Shown in pieces: positions 27,356-35,390 of a stretch of 64,000 bases of DNA (position 1 is the stretch's first letter; each line of letters starts with the position of its first letter). Below the pieces are notes generated by a model that was not told the origin of the DNA, made no database searches, and saw only the letters and a program-made list of their open reading frames with translations. Location: the NCBI GenBank assembly GCA_036733305.1, contig DAINAT010000004.1, positions 1-64,000 on the forward strand, given 5' to 3'. The position numbers and the translations under genes were made by a program. The DNA is from UBA7672 sp036733305. GTDB taxonomy: Bacteria; Pseudomonadota; Alphaproteobacteria; Caulobacterales; Hyphomonadaceae.

Positions 27356-28501
27356 ATGTTGGCGCAAGTGAAGAAGATGGCGGGTGGGGACCTTTCCGGG
27401 CGTTTCGGCGCCTGGTGGAGCGGTCGTGACTACGTCCCGCCGGTAGAAGGCGAGGGTGAGGCTGGCGCTGAACAGCCCAAAGCGGCCGCCAAGCCTGAAG
27501 CCCAACCTGAGACAAAAATTGAAGCGCCGGCAGCTCCGGCTCCTGCTGCGGTCGAGGCAGTGCCGGTCGCCGAGAAGCCGGCAAAGAACAACACGCCTAT
27601 CGTCATCGAGAAGCCTGCGAAGTCCGCGCCAGCAGCATCGTCGGCTGCGGGCGGCGAGTTGCGTATCAAGGCGCTTGAGACGCTGTGGGGTGAAGGTCGC
27701 CTCGCGCCGGGCTCGTTCGCAATCGACATGCGGATGGTGGATGCTGCGCTCGAGCTGGCGGACAAGCCGGGCGATATCGGTTTTATCGGCGCTGATGGCG
27801 CGCTGCTCAATGCATTTGGGGCTCAGTCGGATCGCAAGGCGTTGGTCACCGAGTGGCGCACGGCATGCGTTGCGCGCCTGAAAGAGTTTGTGCCGTCGGC
27901 TATCGTGACCACCGGCGAAGTTGATCGCCCGAAGGGCTTTACCGACAATTCGCTTCCGGCTGTCACCAGCATCGAGGCGTTCGCCTATGCTGATCACAAG
28001 GCCGGGCTGGTCGGCCGCGTATTCCGTGCGCTCGACGCCAAGGGGCGCTGGGTGTTCCTCGACACGACACGCCGCACCAAGAAGACGCCGGCTGAAGCGT
28101 TCGCCTCTGCCTGGGCAGAGCCGCAGCTGTCGACGAATGACGAAATCGAAGAACTGCTGAAACTCGCGGGCTTCAAGTCCGTGCGCAAGGTTTCGGTGAC
28201 GGAGCAGGTGCTTGCGTCTGCCAAGCACGGTTACGCCAATCTCAGCCAGGTGCTGGAGCGTGCAGCGCAGAGCGGCTTTTCGGGTAGCGAAGGCGCGCTG
28301 TTCCTGCAGGAGCTGGCTTGGGAAGCGCAGAGCTGGCGCGCACGTGCACGTGCACTTGAAGGCGGCGCGCTGGAAATGAACCTTTGGGTCGCCGACAAGA
28401 CCGAACAGCATGCTCCGCTGGAACTCAGCGCCGACATGCTGAACCGCTCGATCCTGCCTGACGACGCCGGCGCAACCGACGCGCTGTTCGACAAAGCCTG
28501 A
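27356..28501 (+). CDS. Methyltransferase-fold protein with Ala/Pro-rich N-terminus, possibly non-catalytic
   Basis: 381 residues from the ATG at 27356 (a TTG lies 21 bp upstream). After MLAQVKKMAGGDLSGRFGAW comes about 70 residues of Ala/Pro/Glu-rich linker. The C-terminal part reads like a degraded class I SAM-methyltransferase: DIGFIGADGALLNAFGAQ at the expected motif I position lacks the GxGxG loop. VFRALDAKGRWVFLDTTRR and EIEELLKLAGFKSVRKVSVT look like the late strands. A helical tail follows. A structural or regulatory role seems more likely than catalysis (inference). No partner is obvious. Confidence 0.6.
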   Translation: MLAQVKKMAGGDLSGRFGAWWSGRDYVPPVEGEGEAGAEQPKAAAKPEAQPETKIEAPAAPAPAAVEAVPVAEKPAKNNTPIVIEKPAKSAPAASSAAGGELRIKALETLWGEGRLAPGSFAIDMRMVDAALELADKPGDIGFIGADGALLNAFGAQSDRKALVTEWRTACVARLKEFVPSAIVTTGEVDRPKGFTDNSLPAVTSIEAFAYADHKAGLVGRVFRALDAKGRWVFLDTTRRTKKTPAEAFASAWAEPQLSTNDEIEELLKLAGFKSVRKVSVTEQVLASAKHGYANLSQVLERAAQSGFSGSEGALFLQELAWEAQSWRARARALEGGALEMNLWVADKTEQHAPLELSADMLNRSILPDDAGATDALFDKA

Positions 28502-28538
28502 TCGTAGCTGGGCGGCAAAACGCCCTGAAACACGATCA
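28499..28538 (+). terminator. Stem-loop overlapping the stop codon, possible terminator
   Basis: TGATCGT pairs with ACGATCA as an outer stem, and GGGCG with CGCCC as an inner stem around GCAAAA. The first bases are the TGA of the upstream gene. No T-run follows, so termination is uncertain. Confidence 0.4.
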
Positions 28539-28667
28539 TTCCCGAAGCGGCTGCGAATGGCTGGTTCATAAGCAAGATCATGCTCATGCGCCGGGTTCAA
28601 ACCCGGGGGCAATGGGTCTATACGCGCGCCCAAGCCGCCTCGACGCGGCGCGTCTGGAGCCTGCCCC

Positions 28668-29711
28668 ATGTTCGACAAACCCGCCTTTGCTGGTCACGAG
28701 AGCGTTCACCACTTCTTCGACGCGAAGACCGGACTTCGGGCCATTGTCGCCATCCATTCGACGGCGCGTGGCCCTGCGGCGGGCGGTTGCCGGATGTGGA
28801 ATTACGCGACGTCGGAAGATGCGCTCGTTGATGCGCTGCGTCTGTCGGAAGGGATGAGCAACAAGAACGCCATCGCTGATCTGCCGCTTGGCGGAGGCAA
28901 GTCGGTTATCTGGGGTAACGCGAAGACCGACAAGACGCCGGATCTGTTCCGCGCTTTTGGCCGCGCCATCGAGACACTGAACGGTAAGTACTGGACGGCT
29001 GAAGACGTAGGCGTGTCTGTGCACGACATGGCGCTCGTTGCCGAGGAGACGAAGTACGTTGCTGGTCTGCCGAGCGGGAAGGCTGCAAGCGGCGATCCGT
29101 CTCCGATAACGGCGAAGGGCGTATTCCTCGGCATCAAGGCGACGGCGCTGCGTGCGTTTGGTACGGACGATCTGAACGGCAAGCACATCGCTGTTCAGGG
29201 CGTGGGCCATGTCGGCGGATATGTGTGCAGCTATCTCGCCAAGGCTGGCGCGAAGCTGACGATCACCGACGTGAATGCAGAGGCGCTGGCGACTGTCGCC
29301 AGCAGCACGGGCGCGAAGGTCGTGGCGCCGGATGAAATCTACGATGTCGACGCCGACATCTTCTCGCCCAACGCGCTGGGCGCGATCATCAACCCGACGA
29401 CGCTGCCGCGCCTCAAGGTGAAGGTGATTGCCGGCGCTGCAAACAATCAGCTCGCAACGGCGGGCATGGGCGAGAAGGTGCTGGAGAAGGGCATCCTCTA
29501 TGCGCCCGACTACGTCATCAATGGCGGCGGGATCATCAACGTCGCGGCCGAGATTTCCGGCACGTACGATCCGGCCTGGGTCGAGGCCAAGGTGCAGCGT
29601 CTGATTCAGACGCTGGGAGAGGTTCTCGATCAGGCACAATCCGAGAAGCGCGCCACGAATCGGATCGCCGACGAGATCGCCCGCCAACGCATCGCGGCCG
29701 CCCGGGCATAG
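28668..29711 (+). CDS. Glu/Leu/Phe/Val dehydrogenase family (leucine dehydrogenase-like)
   Basis: 347 residues. NAD-dependent oxidative deamination of branched-chain or aromatic amino acids. The substrate domain has GPAAGGCRMWNYATSEDALV, and the catalytic-lysine segment is NAIADLPLGGGKSVIWG. The Rossmann domain has IAVQGVGHVGGYVCSYLAKA and the closing INGGGIINVAAEI, as in leucine/phenylalanine dehydrogenases. The short length and the GGG near the second lysine place it with LeuDH/PheDH rather than hexameric GDH. It stands alone here. Confidence 0.92.
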   Translation: MFDKPAFAGHESVHHFFDAKTGLRAIVAIHSTARGPAAGGCRMWNYATSEDALVDALRLSEGMSNKNAIADLPLGGGKSVIWGNAKTDKTPDLFRAFGRAIETLNGKYWTAEDVGVSVHDMALVAEETKYVAGLPSGKAASGDPSPITAKGVFLGIKATALRAFGTDDLNGKHIAVQGVGHVGGYVCSYLAKAGAKLTITDVNAEALATVASSTGAKVVAPDEIYDVDADIFSPNALGAIINPTTLPRLKVKVIAGAANNQLATAGMGEKVLEKGILYAPDYVINGGGIINVAAEISGTYDPAWVEAKVQRLIQTLGEVLDQAQSEKRATNRIADEIARQRIAAARA

Positions 29712-29751
29712 TATCCACAGGCACGGGGTTCGCCTGCGGGTTGAATCATTG

Positions 29752-29766
29752 TTGACGCTTTCTTAA
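29752..29766. promoter_or_regulatory. Possible CtrA-type site, TTGA-N7-TTAA
   Basis: TTGACGCTTTCTTAA is one mismatch from the Caulobacter CtrA consensus TTAA-N7-TTAA. It lies in the 221-bp gap between the dehydrogenase gene and the small gene at 29933. A single near-match can occur by chance. Confidence 0.3.
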
Positions 29767-29932
29767 CGTCCTGATTTGCTGCGATGCAGCGAGGATAGAG
29801 TCCGGGCACATCTGGCAAGTCCCTTGCTGACTGGGGTGGTAGCGCCGCCCTCACATGCGGAAGGATCGGGAAGCCGAACGGTCCGCATGCAAGAGATCGG
29901 CGGCTAAAGTGGTTGGTGGCGTCGGGGGCGTT

Positions 29933-30211
29933 ATGTCCGAAGTCGTAGTTCAGATCGGTGCAGACGAGAGTCGCGACCCGTCACGTCTCATGCAAGCGGT
30001 GGATGCGTTTGCCAAATGGGCCGCAGAAACGGGCCTTTCCACGGAATCTGGCGATGCGCCGGACATCATGATGATGACCGAGCACACGGGCCGCGAGGTG
30101 CGTCGCAAGCTGGTGTTCCAGGATCGCGATCATGCTGCGCGCTTCCTGATGTTCTGGCGGACCGAGCGTCATCGCTCGAACGTTGTTGACGGTATCTCGG
30201 CAAACGCCTGA
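29933..30211 (+). CDS. Hypothetical small protein, 92 aa
   Basis: No named family recognised. The product (MSEVVVQIGADESRDPSRLM, AVDAFAKWAAETGLSTESGD, MMMTEHTGREVRRKLVFQDR, HAARFLMFWRTERH) looks like a small alpha/beta protein of ferredoxin-like size without a leader or TM. The frame is open upstream to 29855, but the ATG at 29933, preceded by a G-rich stretch, gives the cleaner start. A possible CtrA-like site lies about 170 bp upstream. The following 273 bp (30212-30484) show no gene I can support. Confidence 0.65.
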   Translation: MSEVVVQIGADESRDPSRLMQAVDAFAKWAAETGLSTESGDAPDIMMMTEHTGREVRRKLVFQDRDHAARFLMFWRTERHRSNVVDGISANA

Positions 30212-30484
30212 TCGTATTTCTCCTGCCACGCTAACTGATCCGGTCTGATACGATCCGGCGTGTTGTCGCGCGTCCGGTGGGCCGTAAATTGTGCAGTGCG
30301 GGCGAGTTTTTTTGGTTGGCGGTATTCCCAGCATATGAGCGGCTATTCCAGAACGAAGCAGGGGTGATTTCGCCTCCTGAGCGATCCCGTGGAAGGGATA
30401 GCTTGCCGGGCGCGAAATAAGATCCCGATCAGGCCGGCAAGGGCACGCTCTGGTCCTTGGCCGGTGTCACGATATAGAGGCGCC

Positions 30485-31666
30485 ATGCCGTCGCCGTCGC
30501 ATTCCAGGAATAACGGTTCACTCCGCGTTGCGGTGGTGGGCGCGGGCATTATCGGCCTGAGCGCAGCGCTGGAGATGCGGGCGCGCGGAGCAGAAGTCGC
30601 GGTTTACGATAGCGGTCTGGAACTCGGCGGGGGCGCAACCATGCGTGCAGCGGGCATGCTGGGCGCGGCGTTCGACTGGGCGCTCGAGAGCGAGCAGCGG
30701 GCGCTGGCGGCGTTGGCGCGGCATGCTGGCATGATCTGGCCTGACTTTGCGGCACGGATCGAGCGGCTGGCCGGGGCGGGGTTCGAGTTCTCTCGGGAGG
30801 GCGCGATCGTTGTTGCCCGGAATGCCGAGGAGTTGGCCTGGCTCGGGTCGCTCGCCGCCGCCTGCCAGGCGCGCGACCTGTCGGTTGAACGGCTTTCAGC
30901 TCCTGAGATCCGCAAGCTGGATGGAGCCTTGGCGGACGGGGTAACTGGCGGACTGCTGCTGCCGGAAGATCGACAGGTGGATGCGCAATTGGCGCTACAG
31001 CGTCTGGGCGCGGCCCTGCAGCGATCGGGCGTGGGGCTGAGGTTTGGGCGCAAGGTCGAGCGAATTGTCGGCGGTCAGGTTTTCCAGATGCCGGACGGGG
31101 AGAAGTTCGACCGGGTAGTGGTGGCGACCGGGGCGGGCGCTGTGCCGGCATTCGTCGGCCCGCGAGGGGCTCCGCTGGAGCATGGCCTGATCCCGAGCGT
31201 GCCGGTCAAAGGGCAGATGCTTGCCCTTGCCCCGCCGGAGAACGGCCCGCGCCACGTTATCCACGCGCGTGACGTGTATATCGCGCCCAAGTCGCGCTGG
31301 GTGCTGATCGGGTCGACGGCCGAGCGGGGGCGGGCGGATACCGGCGTTGAGCCGGACCGGATTGCGTGGTTAAGGGCAAGGGCCGCCGAAGTTGTGCCAT
31401 CGCTGGCGAATGCTCCCCAGGTGACGGCGTGGGCGGGGGTGCGGCCGGCTACGCCGGACAACGCGCCGATGATCGGCCAGACAGCCATTCCGGGTGTTTT
31501 CGCAGCGTTGGGGCATTACCGGAACGGCGTTCTTTTCGCTCCCGCGACCGCGGAGTTGATCGCAGATCAGGTCATTGACGGTAAAGTGAGCCCCTTGGCG
31601 GCGGCGTTCGATCCGCTGAGGTTTGACAAGCTCGACGAGGCGCCGCACTCGCCAACACAACAATAG
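30485..31666 (+). CDS. FAD-dependent D-amino acid/glycine oxidase (ThiO-like)
   Basis: 393 residues. FAD-binding N-terminus LRVAVVGAGIIGLSAALEMR with the GxGxxG fingerprint, then GGGATMRAAGMLGAAFDWA, as in the DAO/ThiO group. The substrate domain includes LLLPEDRQVDAQLALQRLG, the second FAD segment is FDRVVVATGAGA, and the C-terminal signature is AWAGVRPATPDNAPMIGQT with GHYRNGVLFAPATAELIAD. ThiO makes iminoglycine for thiazole synthesis. No other thi gene and no TPP riboswitch that I can recognise are next to it, so the substrate is open. The ATG at 30485 has AGAGG 5 nt upstream. Confidence 0.88.
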   Translation: MPSPSHSRNNGSLRVAVVGAGIIGLSAALEMRARGAEVAVYDSGLELGGGATMRAAGMLGAAFDWALESEQRALAALARHAGMIWPDFAARIERLAGAGFEFSREGAIVVARNAEELAWLGSLAAACQARDLSVERLSAPEIRKLDGALADGVTGGLLLPEDRQVDAQLALQRLGAALQRSGVGLRFGRKVERIVGGQVFQMPDGEKFDRVVVATGAGAVPAFVGPRGAPLEHGLIPSVPVKGQMLALAPPENGPRHVIHARDVYIAPKSRWVLIGSTAERGRADTGVEPDRIAWLRARAAEVVPSLANAPQVTAWAGVRPATPDNAPMIGQTAIPGVFAALGHYRNGVLFAPATAELIADQVIDGKVSPLAAAFDPLRFDKLDEAPHSPTQQ

Positions 31667-31714
31667 TAGCTGGGCGCAAAGTCCAGTCGGGGAAAGAGAG
31701 TACGGGAGACTCGC

Positions 31715-32881
31715 ATGCATAACATCGCACCGATGACGGAAGACCAGCAGTCGATCCAGGACGCGGTCGCAGCGGTTTGCCGCGAGTTCGACGCCGAATA
31801 CTGGCGCAAGACCGACGAGACCGGCAAATGGCCGGAAGAGTTCACCAAGGCGATGGCCGAAGGCGGCTGGCTCGGCATCGCCATGCCGGAAGAAGTGGGC
31901 GGTTCGGGCCTCGGCCTGAAGGAAGCCGCGATCATGATGCAGACGGTCGCGCGCTCGGGCGCCGGCTTCACAGGCTGCTCGTCGATCCACCTGAACATCT
32001 TCGGCGCGAAGCCGATCGAGAAGTTCGGCACCTCGGAACAGAAACAGGAATACCTGCCCAAGATCATCGCCGGCGAACAGAAGATGTGCTTCGGCGTTAC
32101 CGAACCGAACTCGGGCCTCGACACGTCGAGCCTTGAGACGCGCGCCGAGCGCACGAACACTGGCTATGTCATCAACGGCCGCAAGATCTGGACGACGGGC
32201 GCGCAGCGCGCCGACAAGATCCTGCTGATCGCGCGCACGACGCCGAAGGACAAGGTCGCGAAGCCGTATATGGGCCTGTCGCTGTTCTACATGGACATGA
32301 AGGGCATCGAAGCAAAGCCGATCCCGAAAATGGGCCGCAAGGCTGTCGAGTGCAACATGCTGTACTTCGACAATGTCGAGATCCCGAAAGAGGCGCTGAT
32401 CGGCGAGGAAGGCCAAGGCTTCAAATATCTGCTGCAGGGTCTGAACCCGGAGCGCGTGCTGTTCGCTGTCGAAGCGATCGGTCTCGGCTTTGCGGCGCTT
32501 GAGCGCGCGACGACTTACGCGAAAGAGCGCGTCGTGTTCGGCCGTCCGATCGGCCAGAACCAGGGCGTGGCGCATCCGTTGGCCAAGTCGTGGGCCGAGC
32601 TCTCGGCTGCTGAACTGCTCGCATACAAGGCCGCCGACCTCTACGACAAAGGCCTTGAGTGCGGCGCTGAAGCGAACGCTGCGAAGTATCTCGGTGCAGA
32701 AGCTGGCTTCACGGCTTGCGAAGCTTCGGTGCTGGCGCATGGCGGCATGGGCTATGCGAAAGAGTACGACGTCGAGCGCTACATGCGCGAAGCGATGATC
32801 GCGCGTATCGCGCCGGTCAGCCGTGAGATGATCCTCAACTTCATCTCCGAGCGCGTGCTGGGCCTGCCGAAGAGCTACTAG
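31715..32881 (+). CDS. Acyl-CoA dehydrogenase
   Basis: 388 residues of a three-domain acyl-CoA dehydrogenase: FAD-dependent alpha,beta-dehydrogenation of an acyl-CoA. The middle domain has MCFGVTEPNSGLDTSSLET and GYVINGRKIWTTGAQRADKI. The C-terminal domain has RVVFGRPIGQNQGVAHPLAK and the final helix region AHGGMGYAKEYDVERYMREA. Chain-length preference cannot be read. It follows the ThiO-like gene by 48 bp on the same strand. A ligand-type APH protein that accompanies such enzymes elsewhere lies far away, at 1.1 kb. Confidence 0.94.
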   Translation: MHNIAPMTEDQQSIQDAVAAVCREFDAEYWRKTDETGKWPEEFTKAMAEGGWLGIAMPEEVGGSGLGLKEAAIMMQTVARSGAGFTGCSSIHLNIFGAKPIEKFGTSEQKQEYLPKIIAGEQKMCFGVTEPNSGLDTSSLETRAERTNTGYVINGRKIWTTGAQRADKILLIARTTPKDKVAKPYMGLSLFYMDMKGIEAKPIPKMGRKAVECNMLYFDNVEIPKEALIGEEGQGFKYLLQGLNPERVLFAVEAIGLGFAALERATTYAKERVVFGRPIGQNQGVAHPLAKSWAELSAAELLAYKAADLYDKGLECGAEANAAKYLGAEAGFTACEASVLAHGGMGYAKEYDVERYMREAMIARIAPVSREMILNFISERVLGLPKSY

Positions 32882-32973
32882 ACCGCTGCGGCGAAAGCGC
32901 GAACCGAAGCATCGGCCACCGCGCGTTCGTCCGGCGTGAGCTGGCGCCACATGGCGATGCCCGTGACTGGGAA
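32878..32973 (-). pseudogene. Possible remnant of a gene 3' end
   Basis: On the minus strand 31 codons read IAMWRQLTPDERAVADASVR and end AFAAAV before a TAG overlapping the acyl-CoA dehydrogenase stop. The composition is protein-like, but an in-frame TGA closes the frame upstream and no start with a ribosome site is seen. It may be the surviving C-terminus of a lost gene, or chance. Confidence 0.25.
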
Positions 32974-33137
32974 ACTTCAATGACTTCAAAGGGCGCCTTT
33001 AAAGCGGGCGCCTTGGTGTCGCGTGATCGAGACACCCCGACAGGCCTTTCGGCCGCTGAACCCGTTCCTGCGCGGGTGTTGGCATGTACCCTGCGAGTGG
33101 GGAACAAGGACCGGAAGTTGGTCAGGAGAAGTTAGTC

Positions 33138-33278
33138 ATGGCCTCTGCGCCCGCACCTGTTTCGACGAGTGTATCTACCATTTCCTTGCCGCCGCACCTG
33201 ATGATGTGGGCCGGCATGTACACTGTGATGTTCTGCATCGCTGGCGGCATGATCGCCTGCCTGTACAATCCGGACTGA
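33138..33278 (+). CDS. Small single-pass membrane protein (46 aa)
   Basis: 46 residues: a Ser/Pro-rich start (MASAPAPVSTSVSTISLPP) then one TM segment (LMMWAGMYTVMFCIAGGMIA) and CLYNPD. A strong AGGAGAAG lies 8 nt before the ATG, which supports a real gene. No family is recognised. It is flanked by a 256-bp gap upstream (holding the possible remnant) and a tandem 15-bp repeat that begins at its stop codon. Confidence 0.65.
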   Translation: MASAPAPVSTSVSTISLPPHLMMWAGMYTVMFCIAGGMIACLYNPD

Positions 33279-33320
33279 TACACGTCGGCTTGATACAAAT
33301 TGGCCTGACACAAATCGGAT
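33276..33320 (+). repeat. Three tandem degenerate 15-bp repeats
   Basis: TGATACACGTCGGCT, TGATACAAATTGGCC and TGACACAAATCGGAT follow each other without a gap. The first TGA is the stop codon of the 46-aa gene, and the other two TGAs are in the same frame. Confidence 0.75.
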
Positions 33321-33389
33321 CGGGCTTCCAGTTTACCACTCCCTAGCCAGGGCCTAGCATCTCGCCGGTGGTGAACCGCGCGAGGCTTC

Positions 33390-34124
33390 ATGTCGTCCAT
33401 TCTGATCACTGGCGCTGGTAGCGGCATCGGCCGCGCCACGGCTGTGGCTTTCGTCAACGCGGGTTGGGACGTGGCGCTGGTCGGGCGCAGGCGCGAGGCG
33501 CTGGAGGAGACGGCGCGCGTGGCCGGCGGTGGGTTGGTGATCGCGGGCGATGTGACGAAGGCGGAGCAGGTTGAGGCGGTGTTCGCTCAGGCAGTTGCGA
33601 GCTTCGGGCGGCTGGATACGCTGTTCAACAATGCGGGGCGGGGATCGCGGCCGAAGACGATTGACGAGATGCCGCTGGAAGACTGGCAGGGCGTGCTCGA
33701 CGTGAACCTGACGGGCGCGGTGCTGTGTTCGCGCGCGGCATTCGCGCAGATGCGGAAGCAGAGTCCGCAGGGTGGGCGGATCATCAACAACGGCTCGATC
33801 TCGGCGCACGCGCCGCGGCCTGGGTCGACGCCGTATACCGTGACCAAGCATGCGATCACGGGGCTGACAAAGTGCCTGTCGCTGGATGGGCGGCCTTTCA
33901 ACATTGCTTGCGGGCAGATCGATATCGGCAACGCGCTGACGGAGATGGCGGCGCCGATCGCGAAGGGCGTGCCGCAGGCGGATGGGCGGATCATGGCTGA
34001 GCCGACGATGGACGTGGACGATGTGGCGAAGGCGGTGCTGATGATGGCGGAGCTGCCCCTTGCATCCAACGTGCAGTTCATGACCGTGATGGCGACGAAC
34101 ATGCCGTTCATCGGCAGAGGCTAG
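33390..34124 (+). CDS. Short-chain dehydrogenase/reductase
   Basis: 244 residues, classical SDR. Cofactor loop ILITGAGSGIGRATAVAF followed by VALVGRRREAL (Arg at the end of strand 2, suggesting NADP(H)). Structural motif LFNNAGRGSRP. Catalytic Ser in IINNGSISAHAP and the Tyr/Lys pair in STPYTVTKHAITGL. The C-terminus is shorter than usual and has ACGQIDIGNALTEMAAP. Starts 11 bp before a second SDR, with which it forms an operon; the pair may act on one substrate. Confidence 0.92.
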   Translation: MSSILITGAGSGIGRATAVAFVNAGWDVALVGRRREALEETARVAGGGLVIAGDVTKAEQVEAVFAQAVASFGRLDTLFNNAGRGSRPKTIDEMPLEDWQGVLDVNLTGAVLCSRAAFAQMRKQSPQGGRIINNGSISAHAPRPGSTPYTVTKHAITGLTKCLSLDGRPFNIACGQIDIGNALTEMAAPIAKGVPQADGRIMAEPTMDVDDVAKAVLMMAELPLASNVQFMTVMATNMPFIGRG

Positions 34125-34135
34125 GGAGACACTGG

Positions 34136-34912
34136 ATGGGACGCGTATCGGGTAAGGTTGCGCTGGTCACTGGCGCGGCAAGCGGGATCGGGCGGGCGAG
34201 TGCGGAGGCGCTGGCGCGCGAGGGCGCGACCGTGGTGCTCACCGATGTTCAGGTGGACAAGGGTGTGGAAGTGGCCGTCGAGATCGGCAAGGCGGGCGGC
34301 GTTGCGCATTTTTCGCGGCATGACGTGACGAATGAGATCGAGTGGAACGAGATCGTTCGCCGGATCGAGAAGGATTTCGGGCGGCTCGATATTCTCGTGA
34401 ACAATGCGGGCATCGCGGTTGGGGGCATGGTGACGGATCTGACGCTGGATGATTTTCGGCGGCAGATGGCGGTGAACGTCGATAGCGTGTTTCTGGGCAC
34501 GAAGACGGCGCTGCCGTTGATGCGGAAGTATGGCGGGGGTTCGATTGTGAACATCTCGTCGGTGGCCGGGCTGCGCGGTGCGCCGCGGTTGTCGGCTTAC
34601 TGCGCGTCGAAGGGCGCGGTGCGGTTGTTCACGAAGGCGGTGGCGCTGGAGTGTGCGGCGATGAAGGACGGTATCCGCGTGAACTCGGTTCATCCGGGGA
34701 TTATCGATACGCCGATCTGGGGGCAGGTCGTGCCGGGCGCGAACGCGCCGCCGGATCTTGATGCGATGACGGCATTGCGGGTGCCGCTGGGCGTGAAGGG
34801 GCAGCCGATGGATATCGCGAACGTGGTGCTGTTCCTCGCGAGCGATGACAGCCGCTATGTGACGGGCGAGGAGATCGTGGTCGATGGCGGGATGACGGTC
34901 GGGTCGCTCTGA
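34136..34912 (+). CDS. Short-chain dehydrogenase/reductase
   Basis: 258 residues, classical SDR. ALVTGAASGIGRASAEALAR, TDVQVDKGVE (Asp at the end of strand 2, suggesting NAD(H)), LVNNAGIAVGG, NISSVAGLRGAPRLSAYCAS (catalytic Ser and Tyr), KGAVRLFTKAVAL and VHPGIIDTPIW. The closing VTGEEIVVDGGMTVGSL is typical of 3-alpha/7-alpha-hydroxysteroid or 3-oxoacyl-type SDRs. The first SDR stops 11 bp upstream. Confidence 0.93.
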   Translation: MGRVSGKVALVTGAASGIGRASAEALAREGATVVLTDVQVDKGVEVAVEIGKAGGVAHFSRHDVTNEIEWNEIVRRIEKDFGRLDILVNNAGIAVGGMVTDLTLDDFRRQMAVNVDSVFLGTKTALPLMRKYGGGSIVNISSVAGLRGAPRLSAYCASKGAVRLFTKAVALECAAMKDGIRVNSVHPGIIDTPIWGQVVPGANAPPDLDAMTALRVPLGVKGQPMDIANVVLFLASDDSRYVTGEEIVVDGGMTVGSL

Positions 34913-34938
34913 GGCGACCCGGTTTCGTCAGGCCGGCA

Positions 34939-35226
34939 TCACTGCGTGTTGCGCCATTTTTCCATTGCGCCGGAGATGGCGAAGGTCTCGCGGTATTTCG
35001 GCGAGTCCGAGGGGCGCGGGGGCTTGGCCGAGGTGAGGGCCATGATCTCGGCGAGCTTGTTGTGAGCCGGGCCCGACTGGCCTGCGCCGATATAGGCGTG
35101 GAGTTCGATCAGCGCGCTTGAGAGCAGGTCGTTGGCGCGGATGATGAAGTAGGGCTCGTCTTCAGCCAGCTTTGTGTAAGGGTCGTATTTGGACGGGTTG
35201 GCCTTGGAGCCGACGGGGGCAGTCAT
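34939..35226 (-). CDS. Hypothetical small protein, 95 aa
   Basis: MTAPVGSKANPSKYDPYTKL, AEDEPYFIIRANDLLSSALI, ELHAYIGAGQSGPAHNKLAE, then a Pro/Ser-rich tail. Largely helical and soluble, with no leader. I know no function. The frame is open to 35313, but that extension is basic and unlike the body; the ATG at 35226 is more likely. It is convergent with the second SDR. Confidence 0.65.
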   Translation of the reverse strand: MTAPVGSKANPSKYDPYTKLAEDEPYFIIRANDLLSSALIELHAYIGAGQSGPAHNKLAEIMALTSAKPPRPSDSPKYRETFAISGAMEKWRNTQ

Positions 35227-35357
35227 GAGAGCCTCGTGAGTCTGAATCGGGCACAGTGTGCCGGATTTTCTGGCCGGGCGCGAGGCTGTGGATAAGACGC
35301 GCCATGCAGGCATGAGAGCGCGTTCCCGCGGGCGGGTTTGTTTCGATGGGGATGTGG

Positions 35358-35390
35358 TGCGCGCCTAGAAGGTGCGCGCTTCGGTTTTTT
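35358..35390 (+). terminator. Possible Rho-independent terminator
   Basis: GCGCGCC-TAGAA-GGTGCGCGC (one bulged T) followed by TTCGGTTTTTT on the plus strand. The nearest plus-strand gene ends about 450 bp upstream (second SDR), so what it would terminate is unclear. Confidence 0.45.

Noticed and set aside
28580..28620. tRNA-like GGGTTCAAACCC stem-loop
   Set aside because: It looks like a T-arm, but no acceptor, D-arm or anticodon partner is found in the 75 bases around it on either strand.
30340..30484. TPP riboswitch before the ThiO-like gene
   Set aside because: There is CTGAG and some GC hairpins, but the conserved TPP blocks are not present in the right order.
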